This document shows, one piece after another, positions 17,444 to 25,952 of a DNA stretch of 64,000 nt. The stretch comes from Clostridia bacterium (GTDB lineage: Bacteria > Bacillota > Clostridia > Oscillospirales > Acutalibacteraceae): positions 60,649-124,648 of the forward strand of contig JAFQCH010000025.1 in NCBI GenBank assembly GCA_017416485.1, given 5' to 3'. A program made the position numbers and the translations under genes. Within the stretch, counting starts at the first letter, position 1. The number at the start of each line of letters is the position of its first letter. Under the pieces are notes generated by a model that did not search any database, was not told the DNA's origin, and saw only the letters and a program-made list of their open reading frames with translations.

Positions 17444-18817
17444 TTATTCCGTAACACCCATGGCTTCGAGCTTATCCTGCAGCTTCTGTGCGGCTTCGGG
17501 ATCACCGATGTGAAGCGTATTGTATGCTTCGTCGCTCGATTCAAAGGGTCTGCCGAAGCCGTTCCAGTTGAGATTGGTATACATCGGGTTTTCATGGCCG
17601 ACTTCTTTTTCACGCTTTGCAATGTGTGCCATCATGCGGTCATGCAGGAATTTGACAACCTCCGGGTTTTCCTCTGCCACATTGTGCAGTTCGCCCGGGT
17701 CGTCAATGAGGTTGTAAAGTTCCACGGGGGGAAGATAATGGAAATCGGGTTCGAGTGCTTCAATGAGCTTCCATTCGGGGGTTCTCCAACCGTGCTTGCG
17801 CATCCAGGTGGCTTCGGTGATGTAGAATTCGGGCTGCTGCTTGACACCCTCAGTGAATACCTTGGTCATATCTCTGCCGTCGAATTTCACGCCGCAGTCC
17901 TCAATACCTGCAACGGCAAGAAGGGTGGGGACGATATCCTTGGTCTGGGTGATATCGGGCACTCTGCCGACATAGGGGAACTTGGAATAGCGGAAGCAGA
18001 ACGGCACGTTCAGGCAGTTATCGTAAATGGAATGATGATCGAAATAGCAGTGATGGTCGGTCAGGGTTTCGCCGTGGTCGGAGGTGAACACAACGATTGT
18101 ATCGTCAGAAAGGCCCAGTGTTTCGAGTCTGACAAGAACACGGTTGATGCAGCTGTCCATGTAAGCGACCGAGCCGTCATACTGGGCTACAATGTATTCG
18201 GCATCGGTGCAGCCTTCGGGGAACCAGGAAAGGAAATAATCTCGGAAGGGTTTGAACGAATAGCACTCACGAAGCGAAGTGTTCTTGGGATCAAATTCGT
18301 CGTTTTCATAGAACATTCTGTCAAACGGCTTGGGGGCATAGTAGGGGGAATGCGGATCCATGTGGCGCATAAAGAGAAGCCACGGCTGATCCTGTTCGGC
18401 AAGTCTGTCCAATTCAGGCAGAATGACTTCGTTGATCTTGTCTGCCTTTTCGGGATTCCAGTCGGGATAGGTCAGATAATTGTCAAAGCCTCTGCCGGAA
18501 TGACCGCCGATATAGGTAGAGGTGTAACCGTATTTTTTGAGAATTTCGGGCAATGTGGTGACCGCATCGGTCAGCGGACCTTCGTGACGAAGTGCCACGC
18601 AATCGGTGCTGAAGCAGTCGCAACCGGTGAGCATCGAAGCATAACCCGGGGTGGTGGGGATCGACGGGCTGTACATATTTTCAAATACAACGCCGTCTTC
18701 TTCAATGAATCTGTCAATATGGGGCGTGGTCAGACGGTCATAGCCGTACAGACTCATGTGGTCACTTCTGAGAGAGTCAATGCCGAAGAATAGAATATTC
18801 GGGTATTTCTTTGCCAT
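17444..18817 (-). CDS. Sulfatase-fold (alkaline phosphatase superfamily) hydrolase lacking the Cys/Ser formylglycine site
   Basis: A 457-residue protein with the sulfatase fold: NILFFGIDSLRSDH (metal Asp14 and Asp19 region), LTTPHIDRF, and the C-terminal metal motif TSDHGETLTDHH. At the position where sulfatases have C/S-x-P-x-R (before A-S-x-L-T-G), this protein reads TTPGYASMLTG: Thr55 replaces Cys/Ser and Tyr59 replaces Arg. A formylglycine sulfatase mechanism is therefore unlikely; Thr nucleophiles are used by phosphodiesterases and phosphonate hydrolases of the superfamily, so phospho-transfer chemistry is possible. No signal peptide, so it acts in the cytoplasm. Second gene of the operon, 23 bases after the isomerase gene. 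Confidence 0.75.
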   Translation of the reverse strand: MAKKYPNILFFGIDSLRSDHMSLYGYDRLTTPHIDRFIEEDGVVFENMYSPSIPTTPGYASMLTGCDCFSTDCVALRHEGPLTDAVTTLPEILKKYGYTSTYIGGHSGRGFDNYLTYPDWNPEKADKINEVILPELDRLAEQDQPWLLFMRHMDPHSPYYAPKPFDRMFYENDEFDPKNTSLRECYSFKPFRDYFLSWFPEGCTDAEYIVAQYDGSVAYMDSCINRVLVRLETLGLSDDTIVVFTSDHGETLTDHHCYFDHHSIYDNCLNVPFCFRYSKFPYVGRVPDITQTKDIVPTLLAVAGIEDCGVKFDGRDMTKVFTEGVKQQPEFYITEATWMRKHGWRTPEWKLIEALEPDFHYLPPVELYNLIDDPGELHNVAEENPEVVKFLHDRMMAHIAKREKEVGHENPMYTNLNWNGFGRPFESSDEAYNTLHIGDPEAAQKLQDKLEAMGVTE

Positions 18818-18840
18818 AGTCGTATCTCCTTATAATGTTT

Positions 18841-19638
18841 TTATCTTGCACCTAATTTTTTGAGGATTGCATTCATATAGCCGTAGCTTTCGGCTGCGAT
18901 TGCCGTTGCATTTGCCATGGTCTGTTCGCCGCCGATGACTTCCAGACAAACGGGACCGTCATATTTTGCATCCACCATCGCGGTGAAGTAGCCGTACAGA
19001 TCAATGTCGCCTCTGCCGCAAGCCTGCATCATGGGTTCTCCGGGGGACGGACCCTCGCCCTTGCAGTCACGGATGTGAATGTGCTTCATGGCATGAATGA
19101 CTTTCGGCAGTTCAAGGGCGGGATTTTCACCTGCTCTGTGAATGTGGCTGGGGTCCATGTCCACACCGAAGCCCTCAAGACCGATTTCTTCCACCATGCG
19201 AAGTGTTGTTGCGGTGTCATGCACAGCTGCACCGACATGGGCTTTCACACAAAGGGATACACCGAAGCTCTTTGCATCCGCCGCAGAAACAGCAATGGCT
19301 TCCATGGCTTCCTTGAAAGATTCTTCGTCGCCCGTGCTGCCGCCCGAACCGATGTTTGCAACGGGAATGCCGAGCTCTGCGCATGCTTCAAAAGCGGTCA
19401 GCAGGCGGTTTCTGTCACGCGATGCGACTTCCGTAGACAGGAAAGGGAGATTATAGTATTCCGAAATGCTCAGCAGTTCACTTTTGCGCATTTTCCATTC
19501 GCTTAATTTCAGATGCTCGCACATTCCTTCAATCGCCGAAATCTCAACGCCGTCATAGCCGCAACGGCTGATCATTTCAGCAGCTTCACGGAATGAAAAA
19601 GCCTTAAAAAGAACACTGTTTACACCGAGTTTAATCAA
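18841..19638 (-). CDS. TIM-barrel sugar phosphate isomerase/epimerase family protein
   Basis: A 265-residue protein of the xylose isomerase-like/AP endonuclease 2 superfamily. Visible barrel strands include MIKLGVNSVLF, YDGVEISAIEGM, VANIGSGG, FGVDMDPSHIHRAG (metal Asp/His), KHIHIRDCKG and GPVCLEVIG (metal Glu near the end). Such proteins isomerise or epimerise keto-sugars or inosose with a divalent metal. It is the first gene of the minus-strand operon whose promoter lies at 19699-19727. With the two oxidoreductases it resembles inositol- or rare-sugar-type catabolic sets. Specific substrate unknown. Confidence 0.85.
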   Translation of the reverse strand: MIKLGVNSVLFKAFSFREAAEMISRCGYDGVEISAIEGMCEHLKLSEWKMRKSELLSISEYYNLPFLSTEVASRDRNRLLTAFEACAELGIPVANIGSGGSTGDEESFKEAMEAIAVSAADAKSFGVSLCVKAHVGAAVHDTATTLRMVEEIGLEGFGVDMDPSHIHRAGENPALELPKVIHAMKHIHIRDCKGEGPSPGEPMMQACGRGDIDLYGYFTAMVDAKYDGPVCLEVIGGEQTMANATAIAAESYGYMNAILKKLGAR

Positions 19639-19673
19639 AATGTATCACTTTCCTTTCGGTTTTGGTATTAATT

Positions 19674-19694
19674 TTGTATGCAATGCACATACAA
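19674..19694. promoter_or_regulatory. Candidate operator palindrome
   Basis: TTGTATG (19674-19680) and CATACAA (19688-19694) form a perfect 7-bp inverted repeat with a 7-base centre, just downstream of the minus-strand -10 element, where a bound repressor would block transcription of the 19638-15318 operon. No regulator gene is adjacent. Confidence 0.5.
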
Positions 19695-19698
19695 GTTC

Positions 19699-19727
19699 AC
19701 TTTAATGCAATTGTGTGCAAAAGTCAA
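19699..19727 (-). promoter_or_regulatory. Promoter of the oxidoreductase/sulfatase-fold operon
   Basis: On the minus strand TTGACT (19727-19722), 17 bases, TAAAGT (19704-19699). The predicted start falls within the palindrome at 19674-19694. Confidence 0.6.
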
Positions 19728-19768
19728 CCCTTTTTTAATAATAAAATTTAAAAATTTTAAAACATAAA

Positions 19769-19798
19769 AAACTGCAAGTCCTTCAGAACCTGCAGTTT
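19769..19798 (-). terminator. Rho-independent terminator after the GH16 gene
   Basis: AAACTGCA (19769-19776) pairs with TGCAGTTT (19791-19798); read on the minus strand the stem is followed by a T-run at 19770-19764, downstream of the stop at 19810. Confidence 0.65.
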
Positions 19799-19809
19799 TG
19801 TATTATGAC

Positions 19810-20721
19810 TTATTTGTACTGATAAACTCTTACATAGTCCACGATGAATTCAGCCGTGTCACCGGGTTCCATGCTCATTTTGCCTGTGCCGTGGCGGTCT
19901 GCATGGGCAACACCGTTTTCTCCTGCCACTTCACAGGAAACAAGCAACCATTCGGGATTCTGACTCACACCGCCGGCGGTGATTCTGCCGGTTTCAACAC
20001 CGTTGATGTAGAAAATGTATTTATTTTCATTCCATTCAAGGCCGTAGGTGTTGTATTCTTCGTACGGATTGTTTGCATACCATTTGTCGATGCTTGCATT
20101 CTGTGTTTCCGGGCCGTAGCCGTCATAGACAATACCGCTGATGATGCAATCTCCGTAGCCGAGCCATTCATCTTTGTAGTACATGGATTCAAAAATGTCC
20201 ACTTCCGTGCCGTCCTGACCGGAGCCGTCCACCTTGGTAACACCGTGGTTCATCATCCAGAATGCAGACCACATACCGGTGGACTTGGGAAGAATACATC
20301 TGATTTCATAATAGCCGAATTTCTGCTCAAACAGATCCTGGGAAGAAATGCAAGCGGTGTACCAGCCTTCCTTGTAGGGCTTGAAATTGATTTCGTCTTT
20401 CCATTGGTCGTAGTATCTGTTTTCAAGCGGTTCATCGAAATATGCGGTGGTAATAATCAGGTTGCCGTCTTTGACCGAAACCATGTCTTCATGCCAGTAG
20501 CCGCCTTTGCGTTCTGTGACCCACCATTCGGTCTGCCATTTTGTGCGGTCAAGTTCCGTTCCGTCAAATTCGTCGCTCCAGGTCAGTTCAAATCTTTCTT
20601 CAAGATTCAGATCCTGACCACTCGGAATAGCGGGCAGGTCGATCATGTGCGGCAGCGTGGGGGAGATCAGCATAAGAATAGATACTAAAAATCTGATAAT
20701 TTTTGCAAACACGGTAAACAT
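19810..20721 (-). CDS. Glycoside hydrolase family 16 (beta-glucanase/laminarinase-type)
   Basis: A 303-residue exported or membrane-anchored enzyme. After an N-terminal hydrophobic segment (residues 8-22), the beta-jelly-roll domain begins FELTWSDEFDGTELDRTKW. The GH16 catalytic signature E-x-D-x-x-E is TEVDIFES (around residues 170-176), with Glu nucleophile and acid/base. The preceding FGYYEIRCILPKSTGMWSAFW block and closing FIVDYVRVYQYK are typical of bacterial beta-1,3(-1,4)-glucanases. It has a consensus promoter and its own terminator, so it is a single-gene unit. It would cut beta-glucans outside the cell; exact linkage is not readable. Confidence 0.9.
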   Translation of the reverse strand: MFTVFAKIIRFLVSILMLISPTLPHMIDLPAIPSGQDLNLEERFELTWSDEFDGTELDRTKWQTEWWVTERKGGYWHEDMVSVKDGNLIITTAYFDEPLENRYYDQWKDEINFKPYKEGWYTACISSQDLFEQKFGYYEIRCILPKSTGMWSAFWMMNHGVTKVDGSGQDGTEVDIFESMYYKDEWLGYGDCIISGIVYDGYGPETQNASIDKWYANNPYEEYNTYGLEWNENKYIFYINGVETGRITAGGVSQNPEWLLVSCEVAGENGVAHADRHGTGKMSMEPGDTAEFIVDYVRVYQYK

Positions 20722-20747
20722 CTCCTTTTCGTATTTTCTTAATGAAT

Positions 20748-20776
20748 ATTATACAAAAGCTACTGACCGTTGTCAA
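20748..20776 (-). promoter_or_regulatory. Consensus SigA promoter of the GH16 gene
   Basis: Minus-strand TTGACA (20776-20771), 17 bases, TATAAT (20753-20748): a perfect match to consensus, 26 bases upstream of the start codon at 20721. Confidence 0.8.
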
Positions 20777-20821
20777 TATGTACTTCTTTTGTATACTTGT
20801 TTCCTTTTTTAATGAAAACAG

Positions 20822-20850
20822 TTGACCTTTTTGTTGAATTCCGCTACAAT
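20822..20850 (+). promoter_or_regulatory. SigA promoter of the EIIC-like/SPFH operon
   Basis: TTGACC (20822-20827), 17 bases, TACAAT (20845-20850), 22 bases before the ATG at 20873 with its AGGGGG site. Confidence 0.7.
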
Positions 20851-20872
20851 AAAAAAGAAAAGGGGGATGTTT

Positions 20873-22306
20873 ATGAAACAACTTTATCTTGATACCAAGG
20901 CTAAAATTTATCGTGCCACATCCATTATGTTTCTTGTGCAGTTGTTCGGTGCCTTGGGTGCGGGTTTCTTTTTTGTCATCCAGAATCTGTTTCAAACCTA
21001 TCATATATTCGGTCTGACGGCCGCGGAAAATGAACCCGCCTTGTGGTTTTTGCTGTTCTGCATGACCGACTTTTTCTTTATCGTGCTGGCGGTTATTGTT
21101 GCATATCTCATCGCAGGACTTCCCGCCGTTGCACCGTCGTTTGCATTGAGTTTGTATTTTGCATTTTTTGCAAATCCCGTTGCCGACGGCGAAAGCATGT
21201 ATTCTTTCTTTTTTGCTACACCGCAGAATTACGGTCAGTCCGTTCCCATCGGTTATATGGGCTATCTCATCATGGCGGTTGCACTGGCACTGCTTATTAA
21301 ACTGCTGTATGCCGGCTGGAGCAGACTGAAAATTACCATCGGCAGAAAGCTCGATAATCTGTTCAATAAACTTCGCAAAAAAATCAAGCAGATTCCTGCC
21401 GACCTGCAGGGGCTTACCGTGATTGAAGGGGTGGATCTGATTGTGCTGATTCTGATCATTCCCGTAGCTTGCGCCGCAACGGTGTTTATGCTTGTCAAAT
21501 ACGGCATTCAGGTGCCGTTTGCCGCATTGTCGCAAACACTGGGCAATGCGCTCAATGAACTTGCTTCTTCCAATGTTATTCTTGCCGCCATTGTTATGGG
21601 GCTGATGGTTGGATTTGATCTGATCGGGCCTGTTTCGCTTGCTGCGTTCAGTGTTGCGGTCAGTGCTTTTCTTGCAACGGGTGATGCACAATTGATGACT
21701 GTTTACAGTGTTTGCTTCATCACCGTCGGCTGGACTGCATTCTTCGGCATTTTCTGTTGCAAGATTTTCAAAAAGGGCAAAACCGATACCGACGACATGA
21801 ACTTCGGTACCACGGGGCCAATCAACGCATTCTTTGAAAACATCAAGCTCACCACGGCATTTGCCATGCCGCTTGCTTGCCGCAGTCCGTTTACGGTGAT
21901 TCCCGCATTGATGACGGGTTCTGCTGTCGGCGGTCTGTTGACTGCCGCATTCGGCATTGTCAATACAGCTTATACAGACGGCTCTTTGCCCAAATACGCA
22001 ACAGGCAATTACACCTACGGCAGTGTGGATTACACCTTTGCCGAATTGTTTGAACAAGGCGAAATTTATATGAGCTTCACCCTGCCGCTTCGCTCGGGCG
22101 ATTGGCTTTCTTGCCGTCTGCCGCTGTTTGTTATCATTCTTGTCAGTGCCTTTATCGGCGGTCTCGTGATGATGGCACTCAAGGAAGGGGAATACAGATT
22201 CCTCAAAAAACGCGATTGCTGCTATGAAGCCAACGGTGATATCGTACTTGAAATGCGCGCTTGGGGCAATCAGCTTGCAGAAAAACTGAAAACAAATAAC
22301 GAATAA
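20873..22306 (+). CDS. Multi-pass membrane protein resembling a PTS fructose-type EIIC
   Basis: A 477-residue integral membrane protein with about nine or ten hydrophobic segments and a charged cytoplasmic loop at about 150-190 (RLKITIGRKLDNLFNKLRKKIKQ). GFDLIGPVSLAAF and the block SPFTVIPALMTGSAVGGLL resemble the GGPVNKAA and ADP-x-R-VIP-x-x-GSAVGG segments of fructose-family EIIC permeases. No IIA or IIB domain or PTS gene is nearby, so phosphotransfer is doubtful and it may have been repurposed. It is 14 bases upstream of the SPFH gene and shares its promoter. The ATG at 20873 is preferred to that at 20867, which abuts the AGGGGG site. Confidence 0.6.
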   Translation: MKQLYLDTKAKIYRATSIMFLVQLFGALGAGFFFVIQNLFQTYHIFGLTAAENEPALWFLLFCMTDFFFIVLAVIVAYLIAGLPAVAPSFALSLYFAFFANPVADGESMYSFFFATPQNYGQSVPIGYMGYLIMAVALALLIKLLYAGWSRLKITIGRKLDNLFNKLRKKIKQIPADLQGLTVIEGVDLIVLILIIPVACAATVFMLVKYGIQVPFAALSQTLGNALNELASSNVILAAIVMGLMVGFDLIGPVSLAAFSVAVSAFLATGDAQLMTVYSVCFITVGWTAFFGIFCCKIFKKGKTDTDDMNFGTTGPINAFFENIKLTTAFAMPLACRSPFTVIPALMTGSAVGGLLTAAFGIVNTAYTDGSLPKYATGNYTYGSVDYTFAELFEQGEIYMSFTLPLRSGDWLSCRLPLFVIILVSAFIGGLVMMALKEGEYRFLKKRDCCYEANGDIVLEMRAWGNQLAEKLKTNNE

Positions 22307-22320
22307 AGGAGAAATAAATT

Positions 22321-23601
22321 ATGGGTCTTATCAAAGCCGGTATCGGCGCACTCGGCGGCGTTTTAGCCGACCAATGGAAAGAGTTTTTTACATGTGATGC
22401 CATCAGCTCCGATGTGCTCATCATAAAAGGGCAGAAAAAAGTATCGGGCCGTTCTTCCAACACAAAGGGAAGTGACAATGTTATTTCCGACGGTTCTGGC
22501 ATTGTGGTCGCAGACGGACAGTGCATGATCATTGTTGAACAGGGCAAGGTTGTTGAATTCTGTGCCGAACCCGGTCAGTATACGTATGATTCCGCCACAG
22601 AACCGAGCCTGTTTACGGGCAGTCTTGGTGAAAGCATAAAAGCAACCTTCAAAGAAGTCGGCAAGCGCTTTACCTACGGCGGTGAACCCGCAAAGGATCA
22701 GCGTGTTTATTATTTCAATACCAAAGAAATCACAGGCAATATGTTCGGCACGCCGTCTCCCATTCCGTTCCGTGTTATCATCGATGAAAGACGCGGCATT
22801 GACTACGATATCACCCTTCGCTGCAACGGTATGTTCTCGTTTAAAGTCAGCGACCCACTTCGTCTTTATACAGCCGTAGCCGGCAATGTGGAACAGGAAT
22901 ACGCAAAAGAAGAACTGATTCCGCATCTGAAATCTGACTTCATCAATGCCCTGCAACCCGCATTTGCAAAACTTTCCGAAATGGGTGTCCGCTACAGTTC
23001 CATTCCCGCACATACCATGGAACTTTGCGAAGCTATGAATAACATTCTCACCGCAAAATGGCAGAACGGCAGAGGCCTTTCATTGGTGGATGTTACTTTC
23101 AATGCCCTCAATGCGCCCAAAGAAGACGAAGACGAAATACAGAGAATCAAAAAGAGCATCATTATGTCTGACCCCATGCTTGCAGGCGGATATCAGACCA
23201 CAGGTATGACCGATGCTGCTATGAGTGCTGCCAATAATCCTAACGGTGCAGTCAATGCGTTCATGGGAATGGGCATGGCGGGTAATATGATGGGCAACAC
23301 CGCACAACTATTCCAACAGGGCATGCAACAGCAGCAGTATCAGGCACAGCAGGTAGCCCAACAGTCCGCCGCTGACGGTTGGACCTGTGCTTGCGGCACG
23401 GTTGCAACAGGCAACTTCTGCCCCAATTGCGGTAATAAGAAACCTGCCCCCGTTGCAGGCTGGAAATGTGCCTGCGGTGCAGAAAATAACGGCAATTTCT
23501 GCTCAAATTGCGGTGCGCCTCGTCCGACAACGTGGACTTGCGAATGCGGTACTATCAATCAGGGGAATTTCTGTTCATCCTGCGGCAACAAAAGGAGCTG
23601 A
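22321..23601 (+). CDS. SPFH-domain protein with three C-terminal zinc ribbons (YdjI-like)
   Basis: A 426-residue protein similar to Bacillus YdjI-type virion-core/SPFH proteins. An N-terminal amphipathic segment is followed by the SPFH (band 7-like) domain at about 40-280, with VVADGQCMIIVEQGKVVEF and FRVIIDERRGIDYDITLRCNG typical of the group. A Met/Gln-rich linker (about 300-345) leads to three CxC..CxxC zinc ribbons near residues 354, 382 and 408 (WTCACG, WKCACG, WTCECG starts). In B. subtilis YdjI works with YdjG and YdjH at the membrane together with PspA. Here YdjG-like and TPM (YdjH-like) genes follow, while PspA is absent. Likely a membrane-associated scaffold or recruiter. Confidence 0.85.
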   Translation: MGLIKAGIGALGGVLADQWKEFFTCDAISSDVLIIKGQKKVSGRSSNTKGSDNVISDGSGIVVADGQCMIIVEQGKVVEFCAEPGQYTYDSATEPSLFTGSLGESIKATFKEVGKRFTYGGEPAKDQRVYYFNTKEITGNMFGTPSPIPFRVIIDERRGIDYDITLRCNGMFSFKVSDPLRLYTAVAGNVEQEYAKEELIPHLKSDFINALQPAFAKLSEMGVRYSSIPAHTMELCEAMNNILTAKWQNGRGLSLVDVTFNALNAPKEDEDEIQRIKKSIIMSDPMLAGGYQTTGMTDAAMSAANNPNGAVNAFMGMGMAGNMMGNTAQLFQQGMQQQQYQAQQVAQQSAADGWTCACGTVATGNFCPNCGNKKPAPVAGWKCACGAENNGNFCSNCGAPRPTTWTCECGTINQGNFCSSCGNKRS

Positions 23602-23608
23602 TTAAAAT

Positions 23609-24691
23609 TTGGCAGTTTTACAACAACAAAAATGTCCTTGCTGCGGCGGCAATGTCGAGTTTGACACCGCTTCGCAGAATCTGAAATGCCCGTACTGCGA
23701 CACGGAATTTGATTTGGATGCCCTGCGCGAAACCGAAGCGGAGCAGGAGAATACCGCGCCCGATACGGTTACATGGGAATCCGAAAACACAGTGTGGGAT
23801 GACACGGAAAAAGACGAAATCCGCACTTATGTCTGCAATTCCTGCGGCGGTGAAATCGTTGCCGACAGCACCACGGGAGCCACATCCTGCCCGTATTGCG
23901 ACAGCCCCGTTGTGCTGAAAGAACAGTTTGAAAACGACCTGCGTCCGCAGCTTGTTATCCCGTTTCAGGTCGACAAAAAAACAGCCAAGGAAGCACTTAA
24001 AAAGCATATTGCATCCAAAAAATTCGTTCCCGCCGTTTTTAAGGACGAAAACCATCTGGATGAAATCAAGGGTGTTTATGTGCCGTATTGGTTGTTTTCG
24101 GGCACTGCGGATGCAAGTGCACATTACAAAGCCACAAAAACAAGGCTGTGGAGTGACACAAAATTCAATTATACCGAAACCTCGTATTTTGATGTTTTCA
24201 GAAGCGGCACCATTCCCTTTGAAAATGTTCCCGTGGACGGCTCGCAAAAAGCAGATGACGCGCTGATGGAATCCGTGGAACCGTTTGATATCACGCAGGC
24301 AGTGGATTTCCGCACGGAATATCTTGCCGGTTTTCTTGCCGAGCGCTATGATGTTTCTGCCGAACAAAGCCAACAACGTGCCAATGAACGTGTCAAGCAA
24401 AGCATCGTCGACGCTTTGGGTGATACCGTCAACGGTTACGGCTCTGTCATTCCCGAAAGCACGGGCATGCAGATTGCAGACGGTGCATATAAATATGCAC
24501 TCTATCCCGTGTGGTTGCTCAATACCACATGGAACAATCAGAAATACACCTTTGCCATGAACGGACAGACGGGCAAATTCGTGGGTGATCTTCCTGTGGA
24601 TAAAAAAGCAGTGTGGAAACGCATTGCCATGCTCACACCCATTATCGGTGCCGTTGCCTATGCCGCATGCTGGCTGTGGCAGATGCTGTGA
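23609..24691 (+). CDS. Zinc-ribbon membrane protein (YdjG-like)
   Basis: A 360-residue protein with two N-terminal zinc ribbons, CPCCGGNVEF...CPYCDTEF (residues 9-30) and VCNSCGGEI...CPYCDSPVV (about 75-97), a soluble middle domain, and a single C-terminal transmembrane segment (about 338-359). This order matches YdjG of the YdjGHI set. Translation most likely starts at a TTG (23609), 12 bases after AAAGGAG, since no ATG or GTG lies nearby in frame; the preceding gene stops at 23601. It probably couples the SPFH protein to the TPM protein at the membrane. The internal ribbons are of the TFIIB/primosome type but no helicase motif is present. Confidence 0.8.
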   Translation: MAVLQQQKCPCCGGNVEFDTASQNLKCPYCDTEFDLDALRETEAEQENTAPDTVTWESENTVWDDTEKDEIRTYVCNSCGGEIVADSTTGATSCPYCDSPVVLKEQFENDLRPQLVIPFQVDKKTAKEALKKHIASKKFVPAVFKDENHLDEIKGVYVPYWLFSGTADASAHYKATKTRLWSDTKFNYTETSYFDVFRSGTIPFENVPVDGSQKADDALMESVEPFDITQAVDFRTEYLAGFLAERYDVSAEQSQQRANERVKQSIVDALGDTVNGYGSVIPESTGMQIADGAYKYALYPVWLLNTTWNNQKYTFAMNGQTGKFVGDLPVDKKAVWKRIAMLTPIIGAVAYAACWLWQML

Positions 24692-24704
24692 GGGGAGGAA
24701 AGCC

Positions 24705-25895
24705 ATGAAAAAGAAATTGCTTTTGATTTTGTGCGCTGTTCTTCTTTTTTGCACAATGCCTGTTTTTGCCGCAGCTGACCATGCACATATTTATGATGAA
24801 ACCGACCTGATCTCTTCGCAGAATGAAAATATCTGCGAGTCAATTTGCCGCACCATTGAAGACGAGCACGGCTATTGCGTTGTGTTTTGCCTTGTGCCCG
24901 ACACCGCAGGGCTTGTTAATGTCGGTCAGTATTGCGCCGATGTTTATGCAAACCGTGTCAGTGCAAAAAATGCCGTTGTGTGCGCCTATGATTTATTGAA
25001 TGATACGTACGGCTATTATCTTGCCGGCACTGCGCAGAAAAAATTCACAGCCCAAACAATGGATACACTGTTTCAACTGTATACTTCTTCACTTGTTCCC
25101 ACAAACGGCGTAACGGCTTTTGTTTCGGAATTAAAGCGCTTGTTGGATACGGATTTTGCCGCCCCCGCCGTTGAATCTGAACCGCAGGAAAATAATTTTT
25201 ACTTCGTCATTGACCGTGCGGATGTGCTGACAACAGCACAGGAAACGGCGCTGAATGCAGAATTATCTGCCTTGTCGGATGAAAAAAATGCAGATTTTGT
25301 TGTGCTGACGGTATCTTCACTGGAAGGGAAATCTTCTCTCGATTTTGCCGATGACTATTTTGATTACAACGGCTACGGCAGAGGGGAAGACCGAAGCGGT
25401 ATGCTGCTTTTGTTCAAAACAGGTGCCGACGGAGATCGCGATATTGCGCTGTCCACGAGTGGTGCATTGTATGATTGTGTGACAGATAAAGATTCGGACG
25501 ATCTGCTGGATTCAATCATCCCCTGGCTAATGACTGAGGAGTATGAGGAAGCCTTTTCTTTGTTTGTCCGTTTTGCTGAAGAGGAAGCAGACGAAATCGG
25601 CAAAATAAAGACCTTACCGTGGACGTATGTTCCGATTTGTCTTCTGATCGGTTTTGCGGTATCTTTCATCATTCTCAAAATTCAAACCGCATCCCATAAG
25701 TCCGTGCGCAAGGAGCGCGATGCGCAGTATTATGTGCGCCGTGATGCACTTGTGCTCACCGCAAGCCGCGACCGGTTCCTGTACAGAAATGTAAAGAAAA
25801 TACCCAAACAAACGCAGTCTTCCTCCTCATCGGGAACCAGCGGAAGAGTTTCCTCCTCCGGTGCAAGACACGGCGGAACTTCCAAAAAGTTTTAA
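24705..25895 (+). CDS. TPM-domain membrane protein (YdjH/YgcG-like)
   Basis: A 396-residue exported membrane protein: signal peptide 1-22 (ending VFAAAD), an extracytoplasmic TPM-type region that appears twice (about 25-140 and 165-290, the second with FYFVIDRADVLTTAQETALN and DRSGMLLLFKTG), one transmembrane helix (about 310-330, WTYVPICLLIGFAVSF), and a cytoplasmic basic tail ending in a Ser/Gly-rich stretch with ARHGGTSKKF. Such tails are seen in YdjH relatives. GGGGAGG precedes the ATG. It completes the SPFH/zinc-ribbon/TPM operon, ended by the terminator at 25905. The role is likely envelope maintenance or stress response, by analogy only. Confidence 0.8.
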   Translation: MKKKLLLILCAVLLFCTMPVFAAADHAHIYDETDLISSQNENICESICRTIEDEHGYCVVFCLVPDTAGLVNVGQYCADVYANRVSAKNAVVCAYDLLNDTYGYYLAGTAQKKFTAQTMDTLFQLYTSSLVPTNGVTAFVSELKRLLDTDFAAPAVESEPQENNFYFVIDRADVLTTAQETALNAELSALSDEKNADFVVLTVSSLEGKSSLDFADDYFDYNGYGRGEDRSGMLLLFKTGADGDRDIALSTSGALYDCVTDKDSDDLLDSIIPWLMTEEYEEAFSLFVRFAEEEADEIGKIKTLPWTYVPICLLIGFAVSFIILKIQTASHKSVRKERDAQYYVRRDALVLTASRDRFLYRNVKKIPKQTQSSSSSGTSGRVSSSGARHGGTSKKF

Positions 25896-25904
25896 AACAA
25901 TAAA

Positions 25905-25943
25905 AAATCTGCAAGCCGGTTTGATGGTTTGCAGATTTTTTTT
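25905..25943. terminator. Bidirectional rho-independent terminator
   Basis: A 13-bp stem, AAATCTGCAAGCC (25905-25917) with 25926-25938 (one G-U), T-runs on both sides, serving the convergent genes ending at 25895 and 25953. Confidence 0.85.
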
Positions 25944-25952
25944 GTATGATGC

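Noticed and set aside
15342..18793. Long plus-strand frames (15342-16928, 17510-18793) opposite the oxidoreductase and sulfatase-fold genes
   Set aside because: Antisense shadows of genes with clear Rossmann and sulfatase motifs; no SD or family features.
20873..22306. Complete fructose PTS locus
   Set aside because: Only an EIIC-like membrane protein is present; no IIA, IIB, HPr or sugar kinase gene accompanies it.
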